From Streptomyces sp. NBC_01314 (GTDB lineage: Bacteria; Actinomycetota; Actinomycetes; Streptomycetales; Streptomycetaceae), in the NCBI RefSeq assembly GCF_041435215.1, contig NZ_CP108394.1, positions 6,138,001 through 6,202,000 on the forward strand: 64,000 bases of DNA. Reading direction: 5' to 3'. Positions 26,454-36,726 of the stretch are shown piece by piece. The position numbers and the translations under genes are program-made. Positions within the stretch are counted from its first letter, which is position 1; each line of letters starts with the position of its first letter. The notes under the pieces were generated by a model. The model searched no databases and had not been told where the DNA came from. It worked only from the letters and a program-made list of their open reading frames with translations.

Positions 26454-27263
26454 TCACGCCTCCCCGCTCCCGTCCCTCTCGTCGCCGCTTCCTGTCCGCC
26501 GGGCGACGAGCACCTCCAGCCCGTCCAGGATGCGCTGCAATCCGAAGTCGAAGTGGTCGAAGTCCGTGCCGAAGGCGTCGGCGGAGAGGCCCGCGAGGAG
26601 GGGATAGCGGCCGGAGCGCATGAGTTCTTCGAGGACGGGTGCCTGGGCCTGCCAGAACTCCGTGTCGGTCAGGCCGGTCCGGTGTTCCGCCTCCTGCGCG
26701 TAGAGCTGGGTGCGGGCGGCGCCGACGACGTAGCCGTCGACCGCGATGATCACGGAGATCAGCTCGGGGTCGGTCAGCCCCATGGACTTGATGCGGGAGA
26801 GGACCTTCTCCATGCCGTCCAGGGCGCTGGGGCCGAGGATCGGGCGGGACTGGTTGACCTGGAGCAGCCAGGGATGGCGCTGGTAGAGGGCCAGGGTCGT
26901 CCGGCCCAGGGCCTCCAGGGCGGAGCGCCAGCCGCCGTCGCCGAGGTCGGCGGGGTTCTCCGAGGGGCGCTGGACGCGGTCGAGCATCAGGTCCAGTAGT
27001 TCGCCCTTGCCGGGGATGTAGCGGTAGAGGGACATGGTGCCGGTGCCGAGTTCCGTGGCGACCCGGCGCATGGAGACGGCGTCCAGGCCCTCCGCGTCGG
27101 CGATCCGCACGGCCGCCTCCACGATGCGGTCCAGGGTGAGCCCCGGCTTGGGGCCGCGACTGGGGCGCGGCCCGCTGTCCCAGAGCAGTTGGAGGGTGCG
27201 GACGATGTCGCCGCTGCCGCTGGTCTCCGTACCGACGCCGGTACCGCCCTTGCCCCTTGTCAT
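26454..27263 (-). CDS. TetR family regulator of the adjacent ABC exporter
   Basis: A 269-residue TetR/AcrR protein. After a flexible 35-residue N-terminus comes the HTH region IVEAAVRIADAEGLDAVSMR with VATELGTGTMSLYRYIPGK. The large C-terminal ligand domain (about 110-250) resembles the TetR class with a long effector pocket. It is divergent from the DrrAB-type exporter genes, with a strong double palindrome between them. It likely represses both directions and responds to the exported drug. Confidence 0.85.
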   Translation of the reverse strand: MTRGKGGTGVGTETSGSGDIVRTLQLLWDSGPRPSRGPKPGLTLDRIVEAAVRIADAEGLDAVSMRRVATELGTGTMSLYRYIPGKGELLDLMLDRVQRPSENPADLGDGGWRSALEALGRTTLALYQRHPWLLQVNQSRPILGPSALDGMEKVLSRIKSMGLTDPELISVIIAVDGYVVGAARTQLYAQEAEHRTGLTDTEFWQAQAPVLEELMRSGRYPLLAGLSADAFGTDFDHFDFGLQRILDGLEVLVARRTGSGDERDGSGEA

Positions 27264-27291
27264 GGACCCGAGTTTAGGTCCTCGCGGAAAA

Positions 27292-27333
27292 ACTGGGTAC
27301 GCCGTACGCGCAATCGGGTACGGTGTACCCAGT
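27292..27333. promoter_or_regulatory. Double-palindrome operator between tetR and exporter
   Basis: ACTGGGTACGCCGTACGC (27292-27309) and GGGTACGGTGTACCCAGT (27316-27333) are inverted copies of each other with two mismatches. The second half-site is itself a perfect palindrome GGGTAC-GGT-GTACCC. Confidence 0.7.
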
Positions 27334-27353
27334 TGGATCCGGAAGGGGAACCC

Positions 27354-28421
27354 ATGAGCGACGGAAACGGCGCCGGGAGCGGCGACGGATACGCGGTGCG
27401 GGCGGAGGGCCTGGAGAAGCGGTACGGGGAGAAGCGCGCGCTGGACGGCTTCGACCTCACTGTCCGCGAGGGCGCGGTGCACGGCCTGCTCGGCCCGAAC
27501 GGCGCGGGCAAGACCACCGCCGTACGCATCCTCTCCACGCTGCTGCGCCTGGACGGCGGCCGGGCGACGGTGGCCGGCCTCGACGTGGCGCGGCACCCGC
27601 GCGAGGTGCGGGCCAGGATCGGCCTCACGGGCCAGTACGCGGCTGTGGACGAGGTGTTGACCGGCCGTCAGAACCTGGAGATGTTCGGCCGGCTGTTCCA
27701 CCTGGGCGGGAAGCGGGCGAAGCTGCGGGCGGCCGAGCTGCTCGACCAGTTCGACCTCACCGACGCCGCCGACAAGGGCGTCGGCAAGTACAGCGGCGGT
27801 ATGCGGCGGCGGCTCGACCTCGCCGCCTCGATGATCCTCGCCCCGGCCGTCCTCTTCCTGGACGAGCCGACCACCGGCCTCGACCCGCGCAGCCGGAACG
27901 AGGTCTGGGAATCGGTCAGGGAGTTGGTGGCCGGCGGCACGACCGTGCTGCTCACCACGCAGTATCTGGAGGAGGCCGACAAGCTGGCCTCGCACATCAC
28001 CGTGATCGACCAGGGGCGGGCCATCGCCGACGACACCCCGGACGGGCTGAAGAGCACGGTCGGCGGCGACCGGATCGAAATCGTCGTCGCCGAGCGTGCC
28101 GACATCCCGCGCGCGGTCAAGGTCGTCGCCCGCGTCTCGGACGGCGAACCGGAGTCGGACGAGACGGAGTTGCGCGTCCACGCGCCGGTGACCGACCGCG
28201 TCTCGGCCCTCACCGAGGTGGCCCGCACCCTCCAGGACGAGGGCGTGCGGGTCGAGGACATAGGCCTGCGCAGGCCCAGCCTGGACGACGTGTTCCTGCG
28301 CCTGACGGGCCACCGCGCGGAGAAGACCGACAAGACCAAGACGAAGAAGGCCGACAAGGCTGACAAGGCCGACAAGATCAAGACCGACAAGACCAAGACG
28401 GAGAAGGAGGTCGCCGTATGA
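27354..28421 (+). CDS. DrrA-type ABC transporter ATP-binding subunit
   Basis: A 355-residue ATPase of the daunorubicin-resistance family. Walker A is GPNGAGKTT near residue 48, the signature is [12 protein letters not shown] near 145, Walker B is [12 protein letters not shown] near 165, then [10 protein letters not shown]. The C-terminal DrrA1-like domain follows, and the last 35 residues are a lysine/aspartate repeat ([17 protein letters not shown]). ATG at 27354 has GGAAGGGG upstream. The stop overlaps the permease start by ATGA. Confidence 0.9.
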   Translation: MSDGNGAGSGDGYAVRAEGLEKRYGEKRALDGFDLTVREGAVHGLLGPNGAGKTTAVRILSTLLRLDGGRATVAGLDVARHPREVRARIGLTGQYAAVDEVLTGRQNLEMFGRLFHLGGKRAKLRAAELLDQFDLTDAADKGVGKYSGGMRRRLDLAASMILAPAVLFLDEPTTGLDPRSRNEVWESVRELVAGGTTVLLTTQYLEEADKLASHITVIDQGRAIADDTPDGLKSTVGGDRIEIVVAERADIPRAVKVVARVSDGEPESDETELRVHAPVTDRVSALTEVARTLQDEGVRVEDIGLRRPSLDDVFLRLTGHRAEKTDKTKTKKADKADKADKIKTDKTKTEKEVAV

Positions 28422-29239
28422 CCGCCGTCGACCTGGCCGCGCCGAGTGCGCGCGGCCGTACGTACTGGCTGCTCGCCGACGTCTGGAACATCGTCCGCCG
28501 CGGCCTCACCCACTACCGGCGCCAGCCGGTCAACATCGCCTGGCAGCTGGGCTTTCCCATCCTGTCCGTGTTGCTGTACGGCTATGTCTTCGGCAGTGCC
28601 ATGCAGGTGCCCGGCGGCGGGGACTACCGGGACTTCCTGATGCCGGGCATGTTCGTGATGACGATGGCCTTCGGGTTCATCAACACCGCGACGCTGGTGG
28701 TCTACGACTCCACCAAGGGGGTCATCGACCGTTTCCGCTCCATGCCCATGGCCCCGTCCGCGGTGGTCGCCGGGCGCGGGGTGACCGATCTGCTGGCCGC
28801 CTGCGCGGAGTTGGCCATCATGATGCTGACGGCCCTCGCGATGGGCTGGCGCCCGGACGGTGGCCTCGGTTTCCTGGCCGCGTTCGGTCTGCTCCTCTGG
28901 CTGCGCTTCGCGCTGATCTGGATCGGCGTCTGGCTGGGCCTGCTGGTCCCCAACCCGGAGGCGGCGGGCGGCCTCTTCGCGGTCGCCTTCCCGCTGACCA
29001 TGATCTCCAGCATCTACGTCGCCCCGCAGCTCATGCCCGACTGGCTGGGCTGGATCGCCGCCTGGAACCCGATCTCCTCCACGGCGGCGGCGGCCCGCGA
29101 GCTGTTCGGGACGCCGGTCGGCGGCGGTGACTCCTGGATCGAGCGGAACGCGCTGCTGATGGCCGGGGTGTGGCCGCTGGTGCTGACACTGGTGTTCCTG
29201 CCGTTGGCGGTGCGTCGATTCAGGAAGCTCAGCCGCTGA
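28418..29239 (+). CDS. ABC-2 type permease (DrrB-like)
   Basis: A 273-residue membrane subunit with six hydrophobic helices, an N-terminal basic segment [19 protein letters not shown], and the ABC-2 signature region [19 protein letters not shown] followed by [20 protein letters not shown]. It pairs with the ATPase encoded just upstream (ATGA overlap) to form an exporter of drugs or lipids. Repression by the divergent TetR is likely. Confidence 0.9.
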   Translation: MTAVDLAAPSARGRTYWLLADVWNIVRRGLTHYRRQPVNIAWQLGFPILSVLLYGYVFGSAMQVPGGGDYRDFLMPGMFVMTMAFGFINTATLVVYDSTKGVIDRFRSMPMAPSAVVAGRGVTDLLAACAELAIMMLTALAMGWRPDGGLGFLAAFGLLLWLRFALIWIGVWLGLLVPNPEAAGGLFAVAFPLTMISSIYVAPQLMPDWLGWIAAWNPISSTAAAARELFGTPVGGGDSWIERNALLMAGVWPLVLTLVFLPLAVRRFRKLSR

Positions 29240-29312
29240 GTCCATCCAGACGCTCAGCCGCTGAGTCGGTCCAGAACCTCAGCCGGTGACGAGCCGTGGC
29301 CGGGTCGGGTGA

Positions 29313-31013
<1,701 letters not shown>

Positions 31014-31036
31014 GGTACGGGCGGGCCGTGAAGCAG

Positions 31037-31065
31037 GGGGCACCCGGCGTATCGCCGGGTGCCCC
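31037..31065 (+). terminator. Terminator after the cellulase
   Basis: Perfect 13-pair stem GGGGCACCCGGCG / CGCCGGGTGCCCC with loop TAT, 23 bases after the stop codon. Confidence 0.75.
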
Positions 31066-31293
31066 TCACCGCTCCCCATGCCGGTCTTCGGTGATCACAA
31101 GCCGCTCATCGAGGTGGCGTGTCCCGGATGCCTCAACTGCCCCTTTCTGTGGGTCATTTGAGAGTTTGCAATGACTCAATTCGGTCAAGTCTTGGTCGAA
31201 TATGTTCTTGTGTGGCGTGCTTTTCCGGAAACATGCGGGGCACAGGCCGCGTACCTCGCGGACCCGAACCCCCCATCGTTCAGAGAGAACTTC

Positions 31294-32901
31294 ATGAGAA
31301 GAAGCGCAGCCGTGCTGTGCGGTGCCACCGTTGTCCTGGCCGGGTCGCTCACAGCCGTACCCGCCAACGCCAGCGGGTCACCCTCCGCGAACACCGTCCA
31401 GGCCGCCGCCGCGAAGGTCGCCTGGAAGAAGTGCGCCACGGACAACTCCCCGACGCTCCAGTGCGCGTCGGTGAAGGTGCCGCTGAACTACGCGAAGCCG
31501 AGCGGGAAGAAGATCACGCTGGCGCTGTCCCGCGTGCCGCACACCTCGAAGACGTACCAGGGCCCGCTGCTGGTCAACCCGGGCGGTCCCGGCGGTAGCG
31601 GTACGGGTCTGGCCGCGTTCGTCGCGGGCTCGCTGCCGAAGAAGGTCGCGGCGCAGTACGACGTCATCGGCTTCGACCCGCGCGGAGTGGGCGACAGCAA
31701 GCCCGCCCTGGACTGCAAGCCGGGCTACTTCAACCCGGTGCGCCCGGACTCCGTGCCCAGCACGTCCGCGATCGAGAAGGCCAACGTCTCGCGCGCCAAG
31801 GCCTTCGCCAAGGCCTGCGGCACGAAGTACAAGGACGTCCTGCCGCACATCAACACCATCAGTGCCGTGAAGGACCTGGACTCGATCCGCAAGGCCCTCG
31901 GCGCGAAGAAGATCAACTACTTCGGCTACTCGTACGGCACCTACCTCGGCGCGGTCTACGCCAAGATGTACCCGCAGAACGTGCGGCGCCTGGTGCTCGA
32001 CTCGATCGTCGACCCGACGGGTGTCTGGTACGAGGACAACCTCGACCAGGACTACGCCTTCGACAAGCGCCACAAGGCGTTCACGAAGTGGGTCGCCAAG
32101 TACAACTCCACGTACAAGCTCGGCACCGATCCGAAGAAGATCGAAGCCGAGTGGTACGCCATGCGGGCGGCCCTCGCCAAGAGCCCCGCGGGCGGCAAGG
32201 TGGGCGCCTCCGAGCTGGAGGACACCTTCATCCCGGGCGGCTACTACAACGGCTACTGGCCCTACCTCGCCGATGCGTTCGCGTCCTACGTCAACGACAA
32301 GGACACCGACCTGCTGGTGGAGGCGTACGAGAACTTCGCCGCCATCGACTCCTCCGGTGACAACGGCTACAGCATCTACACCTCGGTGCAGTGCCGTGAC
32401 GCGTCCTGGCCGCGTGACTGGACGAAGTGGACCAAGGACAACTGGGCGGTGTACAAGAAGGCCCCGTTCATGGCCTGGAACAACGCCTGGTACAACGCGC
32501 CGTGCGCGTTCTGGCCGACCAAGTCGCTGAAGCCGGTGGGCATCGCCAACTCCAAGCTGCCGCCGGTGCTGCTGTTCCAGGCGACGGACGACGCGGCCAC
32601 CCCGTACCAGGGTGGTGTCACCGTCCACAAGCTGCTCAAGAAGTCCAGCCTGGTCGTCGAGCAGGGCGGTGGCAACCACGGCATCACGCTGAGCGGTAAC
32701 AGCTGCCTCGACAAGTACCTGGCGACGTACCTCACCAACGGCAAGGTGCCGCGTGGCAAGGGCACGGTCGACGCCACCTGCAAGAAGCTGGCCGACCCGA
32801 AGCCGCTGGCCGCGCAGCCGGCGCAGTCCACGCTGAGCACGGCCCCGGGAACCGCGACGAGCGGTGCGACCCTGCACGGCATCCTCGGCTTCCGCGGCTG
32901 A
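31294..32901 (+). CDS. Secreted tripeptidyl aminopeptidase-like S33 peptidase
   Basis: A 535-residue alpha/beta-hydrolase. Signal peptide MRRSAAVLCGATVVLAGSLT ends near ANA (residue 26). The oxyanion HGGPG-like motif is NPGGPGGSG, the nucleophile serine lies in GYSYGTYLG, the acid in QATDDAATP and the histidine in GGGNHGI, followed by a C-terminal domain as in the Streptomyces Tap/SlpD family. These enzymes release tripeptides from secreted protein substrates. ATG at 31294 follows AGAGAGAAC. A very strong hairpin ends the unit. Confidence 0.9.
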   Translation: MRRSAAVLCGATVVLAGSLTAVPANASGSPSANTVQAAAAKVAWKKCATDNSPTLQCASVKVPLNYAKPSGKKITLALSRVPHTSKTYQGPLLVNPGGPGGSGTGLAAFVAGSLPKKVAAQYDVIGFDPRGVGDSKPALDCKPGYFNPVRPDSVPSTSAIEKANVSRAKAFAKACGTKYKDVLPHINTISAVKDLDSIRKALGAKKINYFGYSYGTYLGAVYAKMYPQNVRRLVLDSIVDPTGVWYEDNLDQDYAFDKRHKAFTKWVAKYNSTYKLGTDPKKIEAEWYAMRAALAKSPAGGKVGASELEDTFIPGGYYNGYWPYLADAFASYVNDKDTDLLVEAYENFAAIDSSGDNGYSIYTSVQCRDASWPRDWTKWTKDNWAVYKKAPFMAWNNAWYNAPCAFWPTKSLKPVGIANSKLPPVLLFQATDDAATPYQGGVTVHKLLKKSSLVVEQGGGNHGITLSGNSCLDKYLATYLTNGKVPRGKGTVDATCKKLADPKPLAAQPAQSTLSTAPGTATSGATLHGILGFRG

Positions 32902-32931
32902 GCATGCCTGCCTGAGCATCACCGCGTACGG

Positions 32932-32976
32932 CAATGAGAAGGGCGCCCGGCGACACGCCGGGCGCCCTTCTCATTG
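32932..32976 (+). terminator. Exceptionally long hairpin terminator after the peptidase gene
   Basis: Perfect 21-pair stem: left arm 32932-32952 (CAATGAGAAGGGCGCCCGGC then G), loop ACA, right arm 32956-32976. Confidence 0.85.
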
Positions 32977-33151
32977 CACGTGCGGACGGTGGCCCTCGTT
33001 CTTCACGGTGGACCTACGTGGACCTCGGCCACGGTGTAACGGCCGAAGCGGGACCGCAGTCGCCGCCAGGCGGCCGACGGTAGCTGCCGGCGCGATCGAG
33101 GCCTCCGGCTTCACCTCACGGGTGTGAGTCGTACGGCGGCATGAGACACGG

Positions 33152-33189
33152 GAAGGGCGCCCGGCGGCACTGGTTGCCGGGCGCCCTTC
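33152..33189 (-). terminator. Terminator for serC
   Basis: 14-pair stem GAAGGGCGCCCGGC / GCCGGGCGCCCTTC with a 10-base loop, 27 bases beyond the serC stop. The core matches the stem of the terminator at 32932. Between the two hairpins (32977-33151) I see no gene. Confidence 0.75.
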
Positions 33190-33216
33190 AGCGTCTTACG
33201 TGTCGTACGGGAGTGG

Positions 33217-34425
<1,209 letters not shown>

Positions 34426-34442
34426 TCATAGCTCGGGGGTTC

Positions 34443-34530
34443 GGTGGGTGGGCGGGTGCGCGGCCGGTGGGGCTTCTCGCGCAGTTCCCCGCAGCCCCTG
34501 AACAGCAGGGGCTGCGCCCATGCTTCTTCG
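34443..34530. repeat. Dispersed intergenic repeat, copy 5
   Basis: CTCGCGCAGTTCCCCGCAGC is a variant arm, followed by a hairpin CAGCCCCTGAACAGCAGGGGCTG. It is located between the serC start and the P450 stop. Confidence 0.65.
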
Positions 34531-34575
34531 GCCCGCACAGGGCCGTAGGGCCTTCAGGGGCCGTAGGCCCAGGCG

Positions 34576-35862
34576 TCAAGCCCCACGCGCCGGCCCCGGC
34601 GTGAACCGCACCGGCAGTTCCACCAGCCCGCGCAGCCAAGGGGAGGCGCGGCGGGTGAGGGAGGCCGCCGGGACCGCGAGGTCCATGTCCGGGAGCCGGT
34701 CCAGGACGACTTCTATACCCGTACGGGCGATGACCTCGGCCGTCTCCTGGGCCGGGAAAGGGCAGCGGTGGTCGCCGTGACCGAAGGAGAAGTGGGCGTT
34801 GTTGCCGCCGGTGAGGGCGGAGCCGTGGGTACGGACGCGGGGGTCGGAGTTGGCGCCCTGGAGGCCGAGGATGACCAGGTCACCCGCGCGGAGCACACGA
34901 CCGCCGAGGCGGGTGTCGCGGGTGGTCCAGCGGCCGGCGGCGTTCTGGATGGGCGCGTCCTCCCACAGCACCTCGTTCATGGCCTCGGCCACACTGCTGC
35001 GCCCGCCGAAGAGCGAGGCCGCGAAACGGTCGTCCGTCAGCATCAGGCGGAGGGAGTTGCCGATCCAGTCGGCGGTCGGCTGGTGCCCCACCGCCAGCAT
35101 CACCATCACGTCGTGGGTGACCTCCTCGACCGTGACCTCGTAGGCGCGCGCGTTCGCGAGGAGGCGGGACACCACGTCGTCCCCGGGCCGCTGCAGGCGC
35201 TCCGCCACCAGCCGGGCCATCGCCGTCCGCAGATACTCCTCGGCCGCCATCGCCCGGTCCTGGCCGTCGAGGATGTCGTTCAGCGCCACCACCAGCCCGG
35301 GACCGTGCTCCTCCCGGAAGCCGAAGAGGTACGCCAGGACCCGCACCGGCAGCAGCGCCGCGAACTGCCCCACCAGATCGGCCGCGCCCACCCCGCACAC
35401 CACGTCGATCAACTCGTCGGCGAACCGCTCGACATGACCGCGCAGTTCCAGGGGCTCGACCGCCTCCAGCGCCTCCTCGATCAGCGCGACCCGCTGGCGG
35501 TGCCGCTCACCGACCGTGCCGAGGACCGACGGCTGCTCCGGGCTGATCACGGGCAGCAGCGGCCAGTCGGCCGGGATGTTCGGCCACTGGTTCCACAGCT
35601 CGGAGTCCCGGCTGAACAGCTCCGGATCGCTCGTCACCTGGTGCAGTTCCCGATAGCCGAGCACCAGCCACGCCGGTACGCCCCCGTCGAGCAGCACGGG
35701 CACGACCTCGCCGTGCTCCCGCCGCAACTCCCGGTACAGGGCGGCGGGTTCACCCCGGAAGCGCGCACCGAAGAGGGGCACGGGTGCGGGTGCGGGTATG
35801 GGCATGGGCATGGGTGTGGGGAACGAGAGACCGTCGCCGTTCTCAGAGGTTGCGAAGTCCAA
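34576..35862 (-). CDS. Conservon cytochrome P450, CYP157-like, lacking the ExxR motif
   Basis: A 428-residue P450 with the heme ligand Cys367 in FSFGHGDHRCPF. The K-helix ExxR is replaced by EVLW (residues 297-300) and the I-helix reads VGHQPT (about 258) rather than AGxxT. CYP157 proteins of Streptomyces conservons are known for lacking ExxR, and the overall text matches them. The TTG start overlaps the cvnC stop by 20 bases. The first residues MDFATS followed by a proline-methionine run look unlike a P450 and resemble my memory of CvnD N-termini. Catalytic competence is uncertain. Confidence 0.85.
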   Translation of the reverse strand: MDFATSENGDGLSFPTPMPMPIPAPAPVPLFGARFRGEPAALYRELRREHGEVVPVLLDGGVPAWLVLGYRELHQVTSDPELFSRDSELWNQWPNIPADWPLLPVISPEQPSVLGTVGERHRQRVALIEEALEAVEPLELRGHVERFADELIDVVCGVGAADLVGQFAALLPVRVLAYLFGFREEHGPGLVVALNDILDGQDRAMAAEEYLRTAMARLVAERLQRPGDDVVSRLLANARAYEVTVEEVTHDVMVMLAVGHQPTADWIGNSLRLMLTDDRFAASLFGGRSSVAEAMNEVLWEDAPIQNAAGRWTTRDTRLGGRVLRAGDLVILGLQGANSDPRVRTHGSALTGGNNAHFSFGHGDHRCPFPAQETAEVIARTGIEVVLDRLPDMDLAVPAASLTRRASPWLRGLVELPVRFTPGPARGA

Positions 35863-36190
35863 CTAGCACCTGCTCCAGAATGTCCAGATCGATCAGCGTG
35901 GCCTGGTTCGGATGCCGGGCGCTGACCCGGCCGGCCGCGAGGAGGTCGGAGAGCATCACCTTCGTGATGCTCACCGGCAGCCGCAACTCGGCGGCGATCT
36001 CCACCACGGCCGTCGGCCGCTCCGTCAGCCGCAGGATCGCCACATGCTCCGACTGCATGCCCGGCGTCGGCTGGCTCTCCGCGACCACCAGGGTCACCAG
36101 GTCGAACGCCGTTCCCGGCGCGGAACGGCTGCGCCCGCCGGTGAGCGTGTACAGCCGGTCGGGCAGGTCGTCCCTGCCAGGCCGGCTCAT
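35843..36190 (-). CDS. cvnC: Conservon protein CvnC (DUF742)
   Basis: A 115-residue DUF742 protein: DRLYTLTGGRSRSA at the N-terminus, then a winged-helix-like ILRLTERPTAVVEIAAELRL and VSITKVMLSDLLAAGRV. In conservons it works with CvnA, CvnB and the CvnD GTPase in a membrane complex likened to eukaryotic G-protein systems. ATG at 36190 overlaps the cvnB stop (ATGA). The frame upstream is also open, encoding a tyrosine/aspartate-rich stretch, so a longer form cannot be excluded. Confidence 0.85.
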   Translation of the reverse strand: MSRPGRDDLPDRLYTLTGGRSRSAPGTAFDLVTLVVAESQPTPGMQSEHVAILRLTERPTAVVEIAAELRLPVSITKVMLSDLLAAGRVSARHPNQATLIDLDILEQVLVGLRNL

Positions 36191-36726
36191 GACGTACGGG
36201 GCGCCAGAGCCGTAGCCGCGGTCGTCGTCGGAGCGGTGGACGTACCCGTCGTCGTACCCGACGCCGTACTCGTCGTACCGGTCGCCGGGCCGGCCGGGTT
36301 CGCCGGGCTCGTCGGGTAGCGCGGCTTCGCGCTCAGGTGCTCGCCGAGTTGTTCGACCAGCTCGCTCATGTTGTGGCCGACGAGCCCGGCGTCCGCCTCC
36401 TCGTCCGTCACCACGGCCAGATGCGCGCCCTCGCCCGCCTCCACGATGAACAGGACCCCGCCGTGGAACTCCGCCATCGCAGACCGCACGCCCCCGCTGC
36501 CGTCGCCGAACTCCAGGGACGCGCCGTGGGACAGCGACTGGATGCCGGCGGCGATCGCGGAGAGCTGGTCGGCGCGGTCGACGGTGAGCTCGGGCGTACG
36601 GCACAGCCTCAGGCCGTCCCGGGAGAGAACGAGCGCGTGCCGGGCGCCCGGAGTGCGTTCCAGCAGTCCCTCCATGAGCCAGGTGAGCCTGTCGTCGGCG
36701 GTGGTGCCGATACCGGTGCCGGTCAT
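36187..36726 (-). CDS. cvnB: Conservon protein CvnB (roadblock/LC7)
   Basis: A 179-residue product. Residues about 10-130 form a roadblock/LC7 fold: LTWLMEGLLERTPGARHALV, LSAIAAGIQSLSHGA and MAEFHGGVLFIVEAGEG. The C-terminal 45 residues are a threonine/alanine/proline-rich tail (TGTTSTASGTTTGT) out of keeping with usual CvnB, because the frame runs into what may be the ancestral N-terminal coding part of cvnC. Overlaps by ATGA at both ends. Roadblock proteins act as GTPase partners. Confidence 0.85.
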   Translation of the reverse strand: MTGTGIGTTADDRLTWLMEGLLERTPGARHALVLSRDGLRLCRTPELTVDRADQLSAIAAGIQSLSHGASLEFGDGSGGVRSAMAEFHGGVLFIVEAGEGAHLAVVTDEEADAGLVGHNMSELVEQLGEHLSAKPRYPTSPANPAGPATGTTSTASGTTTGTSTAPTTTAATALAPRTS

